A DNA stretch of 24,118 nucleotides. Origin: an uncultured Traorella sp. GTDB taxonomy: Bacteria; Bacillota_I; Bacilli_A; Erysipelotrichales; Erysipelotrichaceae. The translations under genes were made by a program, and so were the position numbers. The notes beneath the pieces are model-generated. The model was not told the DNA's origin. It saw only the letters and a program-made list of their open reading frames with translations, and made no database searches. Positions 1-7,775 of the stretch are shown here, piece by piece (positions within the stretch are counted from its first letter, which is position 1; every line of letters starts with the position of its first letter). Where the stretch lies: positions 1 to 24,118 of the forward strand of contig CAMEIZ010000009.1 in NCBI GenBank assembly GCA_945919165.1, read 5' to 3'.

Positions 1-14
1 GATAATTCACCCCT

Positions 15-1226
15 CTATTTATGAAAATAATTATTTAAAAACTCTTCTTTGTATTCTTTAAAATTTCCATTGATGACAGCTTCACGAGCTTCTTCAGTTA
101 AACGGATTATGAAGCGAAGATTATGCATCGAAGCCAGGTTATAGTACTGGCGTTTTTTCTCTTGATCCTGTGACTTTAACAAAGCTCTCAGCTGACCGCG
201 TGTCCAGTTTGCCTGACATGTTGGACAGTCACAGTTTTCATCCAGTTTTTCATCACTGTCAGCAAATTTTGTAATGTTGATGTTTCCATGTCTTGTATAG
301 ATTTTTCCATGTCTTGCTTCTCGTGTTGGTGCAACACAGTCAAATGTATCTGCACCCATTTCAATGCCGATTAAGATATCATCAGGACGGGAAAGGCCAA
401 GAAGGTGACGCGGTTTACTTTCGGGAAGCTCTTCATTACACCAACGAAGGATATCACCCAGACTTTCTTTGAGGAAAGCACCACCAAGGCCATATCCGTC
501 AAAATCCATCTGAGCCATTTTCTTTGCTGTAGAGCGGCGAAGATCCTCCCAGCGGCCACCTTGTAAAACACCATAGAGAGCTTGATGGTAGCCAAGACTG
601 TCACAGAGCTTCTGGTGTTCTTCAAGGCTTCTTAAAGCCCATCTTTCTGTTCGGGCTAAAGCTTCCACATTGTAATCATAGCTATCTGCTAAAGAGGTCA
701 ATTCATCATATGCCATATGAATATCAGCACCGATACGACATTGAATCTGCATAGATTCTTCTGGACCAATGAAGTCTTCCTGATTGGTAAATGGATCAAG
801 AAAGCTGACACCGTCTTCACTCACATGGGCAAGGCGTTCTTTTGGATCAGTGTTGATAACATTTTTTTCTCGCTCCATGCTGACAACTTTTCCCAGACCG
901 CTTCCTAGGGACATCACTTGGAAACCACCCGAGTCAGTCATTGTAGGTCCATCCCAACCCGACCAGGAGGCTAGACCGCCTGAAGCAGCAATTTCAGGGG
1001 AAATATTACGTAAATGGTAGCCATTGCTAAGCATAGTCTGAGCATTGATTTTTTTAAGATCCGTCATGGAGACAAATCGAACTTCACCTTTTGTGCCCAC
1101 AGAAATAAAAGCAGGAGTCTTTATATCACCGTGCGGAGTATGAATAATTCCAGCACGGCCAAGCGAACCGGGAATTCTTTTAGTAATTTCAAAACTAAAT
1201 GTATTGTTGTTTTTATATTCACTCAT
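15..1226 (-). CDS. tgt: tRNA-guanine(34) transglycosylase (Tgt), divergent type
   Basis: Exchanges guanine-34 in the anticodon of GUN-decoding tRNAs for a queuosine precursor base. The 403-residue protein shows the Tgt signatures: DSGGFQ with Asp98 (general base), DCVAPTR with Asp296 as the expected nucleophile, and a zinc site of Cys332, Cys334, Cys337 and His368. Two things are odd. The pocket motif is DEL (174-176), whereas preQ1-using bacterial enzymes have DEC. There is also an extra stretch of about 20 residues after DSGGFQVMSL, around residues 108-130, that the Zymomonas and E. coli enzymes lack. As I remember it, actinobacterial Tgt proteins share the DEL form. The start overlaps the end of the transporter gene by 8 nt, so the two form one operon. 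The family is certain; whether the substrate is preQ1 or queuine is open. Confidence 0.95.
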   Translation of the reverse strand: MSEYKNNNTFSFEITKRIPGSLGRAGIIHTPHGDIKTPAFISVGTKGEVRFVSMTDLKKINAQTMLSNGYHLRNISPEIAASGGLASWSGWDGPTMTDSGGFQVMSLGSGLGKVVSMEREKNVINTDPKERLAHVSEDGVSFLDPFTNQEDFIGPEESMQIQCRIGADIHMAYDELTSLADSYDYNVEALARTERWALRSLEEHQKLCDSLGYHQALYGVLQGGRWEDLRRSTAKKMAQMDFDGYGLGGAFLKESLGDILRWCNEELPESKPRHLLGLSRPDDILIGIEMGADTFDCVAPTREARHGKIYTRHGNINITKFADSDEKLDENCDCPTCQANWTRGQLRALLKSQDQEKKRQYYNLASMHNLRFIIRLTEEAREAVINGNFKEYKEEFLNNYFHK

Positions 1227-1857
1227 CTGTCATCTTTCCTTTTAATTTATCTGCAAGAATCGCTTCAATAGGCGATAAAACAATTTCAAAACCGATACCC
1301 AGTAAATAAGCAAAACATGCCTGTGCCAAAAATTCATTGAAAGGCAACACACCGAAAAAAGCAATCGTTTCAAATATGGCGGAATCAATCAGGTGAGCAA
1401 AAGCTGAAGAACCAAGCGCACGGGCAATAAAACTTTTGGAAAACAAACCTTGACTGTTTTTAAGTTTCGTAAAGATCAGGTTGTTAAATAGATTTGAGCT
1501 GACATAAGCAATTAATGATCCCAAAATAATGCGAGGTGTAAATCCCAGGATACTTTCAAATGCAGCCTGCATCTGCCAGCCGTCATATGCCGGCAGCAAT
1601 ATCACGATATAGAAAACAATCACAGCGATGATATTTACAAAAAAACCAGCAAAAACAATATTTTTGGCAATTTTCTTCCCATAAAATTCAATGATGATAT
1701 CTCCGATAATATAGGTTAATGGAAAAACAATAACACCTCCATCAACAGCAATACCAAAGAAATTCCATAGCTTTATGGCAGCAAGATTTGATATTAATAG
1801 GGTTCCTGCAGAAACAGCAGTTAAATAGATCAAAGTTTTTTGTTTAAAAGTCAACAT
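1219..1857 (-). CDS. yhhQ: Queuosine precursor transporter, YhhQ/VUT family
   Basis: A 212-residue integral membrane protein of the VUT (DUF165, TIGR00697) family, which imports queuosine precursors such as preQ0, preQ1 or queuine. About six hydrophobic segments are visible. The N-terminal block with SNLAAIKLW, the charged GDIIIEFYGKK motif near residues 51-61 and the C-terminal HLIDSAIFETIAFFG block near 155-169 are typical. It is the first gene of an operon with tgt, overlapping it by 8 nt, which strongly supports a role in queuosine salvage. The ATG has no Shine-Dalgarno sequence, and a TATAAT box ends 6 nt before it. The first membrane segment begins within about ten residues, so a later start is unlikely. 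Confidence 0.9.
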   Translation of the reverse strand: MLTFKQKTLIYLTAVSAGTLLISNLAAIKLWNFFGIAVDGGVIVFPLTYIIGDIIIEFYGKKIAKNIVFAGFFVNIIAVIVFYIVILLPAYDGWQMQAAFESILGFTPRIILGSLIAYVSSNLFNNLIFTKLKNSQGLFSKSFIARALGSSAFAHLIDSAIFETIAFFGVLPFNEFLAQACFAYLLGIGFEIVLSPIEAILADKLKGKMTDE

Positions 1858-1863
1858 GGAATT

Positions 1864-1892
1864 ATTATAGCATAAAACATGCAGAATGCGAA
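1864..1892 (-). promoter_or_regulatory. Extended -10 promoter of yhhQ-tgt
   Basis: Read on the minus strand, TTCGCA (1892-1887, 4 of 6 matches to the -35 consensus) is followed after 17 bp by TATAAT (1869-1864), with a TG one base upstream of the hexamer (TGCTATAAT, extended -10). Only AATTCC separates TATAAT from the ATG, so the usual start of transcription would fall on the A of the start codon. Confidence 0.75.
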
Positions 1893-1956
1893 TAAGAACT
1901 TATAGACTGTTAAAGGAAAATGATTCCATATATAAGGATGAAAAGTGAAAAAAAAC

Positions 1957-1985
1957 TTGCATTTCAGGTTGTTTTTGTTTATACT
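1957..1985 (+). promoter_or_regulatory. Promoter of rpsF-ssb-rpsR
   Basis: TTGCAT (1957-1962) and TATACT (1980-1985, 5 of 6 matches) are separated by 17 bp. Transcription would begin near 1991-1993, leaving a leader of about 70 nt before rpsF. The promoter diverges from that of yhhQ-tgt, and the two do not overlap. Confidence 0.6.
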
Positions 1986-1991
1986 AATGGG

Positions 1992-2063
1992 GCGAGTAGA
2001 TATCTGATATTTACTCCTTGCTCAACTACTCTTGGGCCAAATGACCATAAGGAGGTGTACTCA
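1992..2063 (+). promoter_or_regulatory. Structured leader of rpsF, possible S6:S18 autoregulation site
   Basis: The leader folds into a hairpin with 1994-2002 pairing to 2008-2016 (nine pairs including one G-T, loop TCTGA). It can be extended by 1990-1993 with 2020-2023 across a CTT bulge. GAGTA (1994-1998) has three possible partners: TACTC at 2012-2016, 2027-2031 and 2058-2062. CTCCTT (2014-2019) is exactly complementary to the ribosome site AAGGAG (2049-2054). Leaders of rpsF bound by the S6:S18 complex are known in many bacteria and usually carry a CCG in a bulge; I do not see that triplet in the equivalent place. The pairings are seen directly; regulation is inferred. Confidence 0.45.
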
Positions 2064-2348
2064 ATGAAAAAGTACGAAATCATGTACATTTTAAAAGCTA
2101 ATCTTGAAGATGCAGTTCGTCAGGAAACAATGGACGGATTACATGCTATCATCACTAGCCATGACGGTACAATCGACAATGTTGATGAATGGGGACTTAG
2201 AGAATTCGCTTATGAAATCAACGATGAGAAAAAAGGATACTATGTGGTAATCAAAATTACTGCTAACAATGAAGGTATTGCTGAATTCGATCGTTTAGCC
2301 CGCATTAACAACAACGTTGTTCGTTTCTTGATCGTGAAAGAAGACTAA
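2064..2348 (+). CDS. rpsF: 30S ribosomal protein S6 (bS6)
   Basis: A 94-residue protein of normal bS6 length, which pairs with S18 on the platform of the small subunit. It begins MKKYEIMYILK and contains WGLREFAYEI near residues 47-56, both typical of the family. The ATG at 2064 is chosen because AAGGAGGTG lies directly upstream (2049-2057). The reading frame stays open back to 1920, but that part lacks family similarity and includes the promoter. First gene of rpsF-ssb-rpsR, an order conserved widely in bacteria. Confidence 0.97.
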   Translation: MKKYEIMYILKANLEDAVRQETMDGLHAIITSHDGTIDNVDEWGLREFAYEINDEKKGYYVVIKITANNEGIAEFDRLARINNNVVRFLIVKED

Positions 2349-2349
2349 T

Positions 2350-2808
2350 ATGATCAATCGTGTGGTACTTGTGGGTCGTATTACCAAGGACCCTGAACTA
2401 AGAAAGACAAGTTCTGGTATTTCTGTTGTCAGCTTCACTTTAGCATGCAACAGAAGATTCTCCAGCAACCAGGAAGGTGGTCAGAACGCTGACTTCATCA
2501 ACTGTCAGGCATGGAGACAGAGCGCTGATTTTATGGCAAATTACGTGAAACAGGGAGCACTGCTTGGAGTAGAAGGCAGAATTCAGACACGCAGCTATAA
2601 AGATCAGAGCGATCGTACTGTATATGTAACAGAGGTAGTTTGTGACAGTGTACAGATCTTAGCACAGAAACGCGATAGTCAACCATCAGCTCCAGCTTAT
2701 CAGCCTTCAATGCAGCAGCCTTCGACTTATCAGTCGAATATGCAGACATATGAAAGTGATTTTGGAAGTGACACGCTTGATATCGCAAGTGATGATTTAC
2801 CGTTTTAG
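2350..2808 (+). CDS. ssb: Single-stranded DNA-binding protein
   Basis: Binds single-stranded DNA during replication, repair and recombination, and recruits partners through its tail. Residues 1-105 form the OB fold, starting MINRVVLVGRITKDPELR and including the block VEGRIQTRSY. A Gln/Ser/Pro-rich linker follows, and the chain ends with the acidic tip DDLPF that binds partner proteins. The length of 152 residues is normal. The ATG lies one base after the rpsF stop with only a weak purine-rich ribosome site, so translation is probably coupled to rpsF. Confidence 0.97.
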   Translation: MINRVVLVGRITKDPELRKTSSGISVVSFTLACNRRFSSNQEGGQNADFINCQAWRQSADFMANYVKQGALLGVEGRIQTRSYKDQSDRTVYVTEVVCDSVQILAQKRDSQPSAPAYQPSMQQPSTYQSNMQTYESDFGSDTLDIASDDLPF

Positions 2809-2827
2809 GTAAGAAAGGAGAAGCAAA

Positions 2828-3058
2828 ATGGCATTCAAAAAACAGAGAATGGGTCGTAAAAAAGTTTGTTATTTTACAAAAAACAAAATCGAAAAAATCG
2901 ACTATAAAGATACTGAATTATTAAAAAGATTCATTAGCGCAAATGGAAAGATCATTCCTAGACGTGTGACAGGAACTAGCGCTAAGTACCAGCGTATGCT
3001 TGCAACTGCAATCAAACGCGCTCGCCAGATGGCTTTGTTACCTTACGTAGCTGACTAA
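2828..3058 (+). CDS. rpsR: 30S ribosomal protein S18 (bS18)
   Basis: A 76-residue bS18, the partner of S6 on the small-subunit platform. It contains VCYFTKN, the conserved IDYKDTELLKRF segment, IIPRRVTGTSAKYQR and the basic ending RARQMALLPYV. The site AGAAAGGAG lies just before the ATG. Last gene of the unit; a clear terminator follows. Confidence 0.97.
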   Translation: MAFKKQRMGRKKVCYFTKNKIEKIDYKDTELLKRFISANGKIIPRRVTGTSAKYQRMLATAIKRARQMALLPYVAD

Positions 3059-3066
3059 TGGCAATG

Positions 3067-3096
3067 AACCTCCGTCAAATGATGGAGGTTTTCTTG
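3067..3096 (+). terminator. Terminator after rpsR
   Basis: A ten-pair stem (3067-3076 with 3081-3090, one G-T pair), an AAAT loop and a short TTTTC tail. It separates the ribosomal unit from yybS. The tail is brief, so some read-through into yybS is plausible. Confidence 0.8.
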
Positions 3097-3110
3097 TATA
3101 GGAGGATTGT

Positions 3111-4028
3111 ATGAAATCAGAAACCAGAAAAATAACCGAAGGAGCCATGATGTGTGCTTTGATTGCTGTCTTTTTAATTCTGGACAGACAATTTGCAGGG
3201 GCATTAACTTCGTATCTCGCATGGGTCTTAAGTATACCGATGATTTTATATTCTGCGCGTTATGAAGCCAAATATGCCTGGATGGTATTTGTCAGCACAT
3301 TATTTATTGCGTTTATGGTTTCAACGCCTCAGAGTGTATTTTATCTGTTCAGTGCAATGCTTTTAGGCGTTGTATATGGACAGGGTGTTCATAAAAAATG
3401 GAGTCAGAGTAAATGCTTATTTTGGACGATTGGGATTACTTTTTTCTCTTATCTGATTTCTATGTATGTTTTTGCTGCTTTTTTTGGGTATGATTTAGTA
3501 GCGACACGAAATGAATTCATATCCATGATTGAAAATATGGAGATATTTGGATATAAAATCGTTCTATTCATGGATGCCAAGACATTATTTCATGTAATGG
3601 ATATTACTTCATTTCTGCTTTTAGTTGTCATGGAAAGTCTTTGTGTGCATCTTTTATCACATGTAATTTTTATAAAAATGAAGATGAGTGTTGATAGGAT
3701 TCGGCTTGATTTAGGCTTTGTTTATCCAAAGAGTTTAGCTGTTGGGGGACTTGTTTCAATGGGCTTGATGATGCTTATGGGACAAGTGGAAGTCAGTGAT
3801 ACGATTGAATTTATTCTTGCTTTTTTCTATCTCACCCTGTTTATCGTTAATTTCATTTATGGTATGATAGTAGTGAGATGCATGCGCTCTTTACCAAAGT
3901 GGTGCAGCTTCTTATGTCTGATTGTGCCGTTTTTATGGCCGTTTGTAATGCTTTTAGGTATTGCGGACGGTTTGATGGATGGCAGGATAAGAAAGAGGGG
4001 TTTGTATGGACAAACTGGAAAATTTTAA
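3111..4028 (+). CDS. yybS: YybS-like membrane protein (DUF2232)
   Basis: A 305-residue membrane protein with about eight hydrophobic segments, spread over residues 12-118, 155-190, 210-258 and 265-287. It matches the DUF2232 (YybS) pattern in start, length and, above all, position directly upstream of gdpP, rplI and dnaB as in Bacillus. Its molecular role is not established; the fold recalls S-components of vitamin transporters, but that is a guess. GGAGG (3101-3105) precedes the ATG. The last 23 nt overlap gdpP. Confidence 0.85.
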   Translation: MKSETRKITEGAMMCALIAVFLILDRQFAGALTSYLAWVLSIPMILYSARYEAKYAWMVFVSTLFIAFMVSTPQSVFYLFSAMLLGVVYGQGVHKKWSQSKCLFWTIGITFFSYLISMYVFAAFFGYDLVATRNEFISMIENMEIFGYKIVLFMDAKTLFHVMDITSFLLLVVMESLCVHLLSHVIFIKMKMSVDRIRLDLGFVYPKSLAVGGLVSMGLMMLMGQVEVSDTIEFILAFFYLTLFIVNFIYGMIVVRCMRSLPKWCSFLCLIVPFLWPFVMLLGIADGLMDGRIRKRGLYGQTGKF

Positions 4029-5988
4029 ATTTCAGCTCGTTATTTTGCTGATATGTGAAATATTAATATTAGGACTTTTGGCTGTTTTAAACATTGATGT
4101 TCAAACGATCATTTTAATGAGTGTATTAATTGCTTTTAATGTGTTTTTAGTTGTATGGGTGATGATTCGCTATGATCGCGAGAAGAAAAACCGTGATTTG
4201 AATCTGTCAAGAATTTTAGGTAATGATGCAAAAGATGCCCTGTTGTTTGGTGAAGTAGGGATTCTTGTTTATGATGAAAATTTAATCGTGACATGGTTTA
4301 ATGATTTTTTAGCCAGCAGAGGTCTACAGCTGATTGGAAAAAAATTAAGCAGTTGGAATCCAGCTATCAACGATTTATTTATTGATGGTGTAGATGTAGT
4401 TACGATCCATGATGGTGAGTACATTTATGAAATTACTCAAAAAGAGAATTCAACAGTTCTTTATGTGAAGGATGTAACAGAATGTGAAAATCTGAAAGTG
4501 CTTTATCACAATGAAAAAAGTGTATTGGGCCTGATTCAGCTGGATAATTATCTGGAAGTGAGTCAGTATGAAGATGAAACCATGAATTCCAAGATGAATA
4601 TGGGACTGCGTCAGCCGGTTATTGACTGGGCAAAGGAAAACAATATGGTCATACGCCGTATTCGCTCAGATCGATTTTATGTCATCTTAAATGAAGAAAT
4701 CTATCAGAATATTTTGGAGAACAAGTTTTCAATTCTAAATACCATCCGTGAAAACAGTAATGAAATCGGAGTGAATGTTACTTGCTCAATGGCATTTGCA
4801 CGTGGAAAGAGAACACTTGCTGAATTGGATGAAACGGTGATGGAACTGATTGAACTGACACAAAATCGTGGTGGTGATCAGGTAGCTGTCAGGTTAGATG
4901 AAGGTGAAGTCAAGTATTATGGAGGAAATTCTGAAGCGGCAGAAAAACGTTCGCGTGTTCGTGCCAGAGTTATGGCAAAAGCTGTTCGTGATGCCTTACA
5001 GGAGGCTCATAGTGTTTTCATTGTCGGGCATAAAAATATGGATTTTGATTGTATGGGTGCTAATTTAGCGTTAAGCAGAATTGCTGCCGGTTATCAAAAA
5101 CCCGTATACATAGTCAGTGAGTCAGGCGGTATTGAGGAACAATGCTTAGAAGCCATTCATTATTTTGGACCAGAATTAAAAGACAGACATCATTTTATCA
5201 GTGAAGCAGAAGCTGTTCGAATGATGAAAAATGATGATTTGGTAATTGCAGCTGATTTCCATAACCCGGATCATTGTAATGCATTAGGAGTACTTGATAA
5301 GGCCGGAAAAGTGATTTTGATTGATCATCATCGCCGCAGTGAAAAGTTTATTGATAATCCGCTGCTTGTATATGTGGAAACAAGTGCCAGCAGTGTAAGT
5401 GAATTAATTACGGAATTTTTAGCCTATATGCCGCATGCCGTAGATATTTCTCCACAGGAAGCAACATTTTTGTACTTAGGAATCTTGATTGATTCAAATC
5501 GTTTTAAAGCGAGAACAGGAGTGCGTACTTTTGAAGCCTGTGCGGTTTTAAGAAATCTGGGTGTTGATCCAAATGTGGCTGAAGATCTGATCAAAGAGAA
5601 TATTGAAGAATTTGAAGAAAAGTCATCAATTATGCGATTTGGTCATGTTGTATTTGATCATATGATGATTGCCGCTGTCAATACAGAGACTTTCCTGTCA
5701 AAGACAATGATGAGCAAATGTGCGGATGCGATGCTTTCGATTAAAGGGATAGAAGCCAGCTTTGTGATTGGTTATACAAAAGAGAATACAGTTTCTGTTT
5801 CAGCACGTTCAAAAGGAAAAGTGAATGTGCAGAAACTCATGGAAAAAATGAATGGAGGCGGTCATTTCAGTGCCGCTGCTCTGCAAAGAGAAAATACAAG
5901 TGTTGAAAATATCGAGAATGAATTGATTCAACATATTGAAGAAACATTAAAGGAGGAAACAAACCATGAAAGTCATCTTACTGAGTGA
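4006..5988 (+). CDS. gdpP: Cyclic-di-AMP phosphodiesterase GdpP
   Basis: Degrades c-di-AMP to pApA, and so affects potassium balance, wall stress and beta-lactam tolerance. Domains in order: two membrane helices (about 10-30 and 34-54), a degenerate PAS region (about 75-150), a degenerate GGDEF region (about 155-305), a DHH phosphoesterase domain (about 335-500) and DHHA1 (about 585-650). Metal-binding residues are present: His342, Asp346 and Asp348 in GHKNMDFD, Asp417, and Asp440-His441-His442, followed by the DHHA1 motif GGGH (617-620). The length of 660 is normal and the enzyme looks intact. It overlaps yybS and rplI by 23 nt each, which suggests coupled translation. Confidence 0.96.
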   Translation: MDKLENFKFQLVILLICEILILGLLAVLNIDVQTIILMSVLIAFNVFLVVWVMIRYDREKKNRDLNLSRILGNDAKDALLFGEVGILVYDENLIVTWFNDFLASRGLQLIGKKLSSWNPAINDLFIDGVDVVTIHDGEYIYEITQKENSTVLYVKDVTECENLKVLYHNEKSVLGLIQLDNYLEVSQYEDETMNSKMNMGLRQPVIDWAKENNMVIRRIRSDRFYVILNEEIYQNILENKFSILNTIRENSNEIGVNVTCSMAFARGKRTLAELDETVMELIELTQNRGGDQVAVRLDEGEVKYYGGNSEAAEKRSRVRARVMAKAVRDALQEAHSVFIVGHKNMDFDCMGANLALSRIAAGYQKPVYIVSESGGIEEQCLEAIHYFGPELKDRHHFISEAEAVRMMKNDDLVIAADFHNPDHCNALGVLDKAGKVILIDHHRRSEKFIDNPLLVYVETSASSVSELITEFLAYMPHAVDISPQEATFLYLGILIDSNRFKARTGVRTFEACAVLRNLGVDPNVAEDLIKENIEEFEEKSSIMRFGHVVFDHMMIAAVNTETFLSKTMMSKCADAMLSIKGIEASFVIGYTKENTVSVSARSKGKVNVQKLMEKMNGGGHFSAAALQRENTSVENIENELIQHIEETLKEETNHESHLTE

Positions 5989-6415
5989 TGTGAAAAAAGT
6001 AGGAAAGAAAGGGGATATGTTAGATGTCAGTGACGGATATGCCCGTAATTTTCTAATTAAACAGAATTTGGCAGTTGCAGCTACCGAAAGAAGCAAGGAA
6101 ATCTTAGCTCAGCAGAAACAGGAAGAAGCAAAACTGGAAGCTGAAAAAGAAGCCCAAGCCAATGAAATCAAGAAAAAGCTGGAAAATATAACACTGGAAT
6201 TCAAAGTAAAATGCGGTGAGGGCGGTCGTGTATTTGGTTCCGTTTCCAGCAAACAAATCAGCGAAGAACTGATGAAGAAGCATCAAATCCATGTTGATAA
6301 AAGAAAATTCATAGATAACGAAAGTATCAATTCCTGTGGTGTGACTTTTGTGAAAGTTGATTTATATCGTAATAAGGTAATCGGACAGATAAAAGTACAT
6401 GTAAGTGAAAAATAG
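5966..6415 (+). CDS. rplI: 50S ribosomal protein L9 (bL9)
   Basis: A 149-residue bL9 of normal length. The N-terminal domain (residues 1-50) has the motif VKKVGKKGDMLDVSDGYARN; a long charged helix (about 45-75) leads to the C-terminal domain with GRVFGSVSS. GGAGG (5953-5957) lies within the end of gdpP, and the first 23 nt overlap that gene. The stop codon TAG is part of the ribosome site for dnaB. Confidence 0.97.
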   Translation: MKVILLSDVKKVGKKGDMLDVSDGYARNFLIKQNLAVAATERSKEILAQQKQEEAKLEAEKEAQANEIKKKLENITLEFKVKCGEGGRVFGSVSSKQISEELMKKHQIHVDKRKFIDNESINSCGVTFVKVDLYRNKVIGQIKVHVSEK

Positions 6416-6423
6416 GAGGTTGT

Positions 6424-7764
6424 ATGTCAGTACATTCAAAACAGCTGCCCTCATCATTAGAAGCTGAGCAGGCTATCCTGGGAGGGATGCTGGTTTATCC
6501 AAAAGTGGTGAGGGATGTGAAAGATCATGATCTGGTGGCTGAAGATTTCTTTCAAGAGAGTCATCAGCGACTGTTTCGTGCCATGACCTATTTGATAGAA
6601 CAGGGTTCACCTGTAGAACCGGTTGGCTTGGTTACCCGGTTAAATGATACGCAGCAACTTCATTTAGTAGGTGGAGCAGATTATATTCTGAAACTGACGG
6701 AAACAGCAATCAGCAGTGCGAACGCAACCACATACATTGAAGTAATAAAAAGTCGTGCCCAGATACGCAAACTGATCGAAACAGCGCAAAAAATCGAAGC
6801 TGAAAGTTTTGAGAACACAAAACCTTTAGATGCTTTGATGGATGAAGCGGAAAGAAGTATTCTGGATGTGACTCGCCAAAGAAGAACAACAGATTTCAGA
6901 AGCAGTGCTGAAATATTAAGAAGTGTCATGGACCGAATACAGATGCTTCGTTCCAGCACAGAAAAAATTACGGGGATTAAAACCGGTTATATTGATTTGG
7001 ATGCGACAACGAACGGTTTTCAAAGAGGAGATTTGATTATTCTGGCAGCTCGTCCATCAGTCGGAAAAACTGCTTTTGCATTGAATATTGCGCTGCAATC
7101 AAGCCTGAGAAATCAGGGAGCAGTTGCTATTTTCTCTTTGGAAATGCCTTGTGAACAGCTCATGCAGCGTATTTTGGGAGCTAAAAGTGAAGTGCCTATC
7201 AATAAAATACGAAGCGGTTATCTGACAAATGATGAGATGAATCACATTCAGGATGCTGTAAGTGAAATCAGCAAAACACAAATATATATAGATGATTCTG
7301 CAATGATCAAAATGAGCGATATTTTCTCAAAATGCCGCAAACTTAAATCAGAACATGGACTGGATTTGATTATTATTGACTATTTACAGTTGATTTCCTC
7401 ATCATCACGTTCAAACGCAGATAATCGTCAACAGGAAGTTAGTGAAATATCCCGTTCTCTGAAAGCCCTGGCTAGAGAATTGGATGTACCGGTTATTGCT
7501 TTATCACAGCTCAGCCGAGGTGTGGAAACCCGTCAGGATAAGCATCCAATGCTTTCAGATTTGCGTGAATCAGGTTCTATTGAACAGGATGCCGATATTG
7601 TTATGTTTTTGTATCGTGATTCATATCAGAAGAAAGAAGAAGAAAATTCAAATTCAATTGATGAAGTAGATGTGGATATCGCCAAACATCGTAATGGTGC
7701 TACACGCCGTTTAAGCTTGATGTTTGCGAAGGAGATTAATGCTTTCTTTAACCCTGAAAAATAG
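6424..7764 (+). CDS. dnaB: Replicative DNA helicase DnaB
   Basis: Hexameric helicase that unwinds DNA at the fork (named DnaC in Bacillus). The N-terminal domain (about 1-110) includes LPSSLEAEQAILGGML. The RecA-like domain (about 170-446) carries the Walker A motif ARPSVGKT (209-216), the Walker B strand LIIIDYLQL ending near 323 and the LSQLSRG motif. The length of 446 is normal, and no intein is present. Its AGGAGG ribosome site overlaps the rplI stop codon. The order rplI-dnaB matches Bacillus. Confidence 0.97.
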   Translation: MSVHSKQLPSSLEAEQAILGGMLVYPKVVRDVKDHDLVAEDFFQESHQRLFRAMTYLIEQGSPVEPVGLVTRLNDTQQLHLVGGADYILKLTETAISSANATTYIEVIKSRAQIRKLIETAQKIEAESFENTKPLDALMDEAERSILDVTRQRRTTDFRSSAEILRSVMDRIQMLRSSTEKITGIKTGYIDLDATTNGFQRGDLIILAARPSVGKTAFALNIALQSSLRNQGAVAIFSLEMPCEQLMQRILGAKSEVPINKIRSGYLTNDEMNHIQDAVSEISKTQIYIDDSAMIKMSDIFSKCRKLKSEHGLDLIIIDYLQLISSSSRSNADNRQQEVSEISRSLKALARELDVPVIALSQLSRGVETRQDKHPMLSDLRESGSIEQDADIVMFLYRDSYQKKEEENSNSIDEVDVDIAKHRNGATRRLSLMFAKEINAFFNPEK

Positions 7765-7775
7765 GAGGTGACGAA

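Noticed and set aside
1920..2063. N-terminal extension of S6
   Set aside because: The frame is open, but it covers the promoter and leader, and AAGGAGGTG clearly marks the ATG at 2064.
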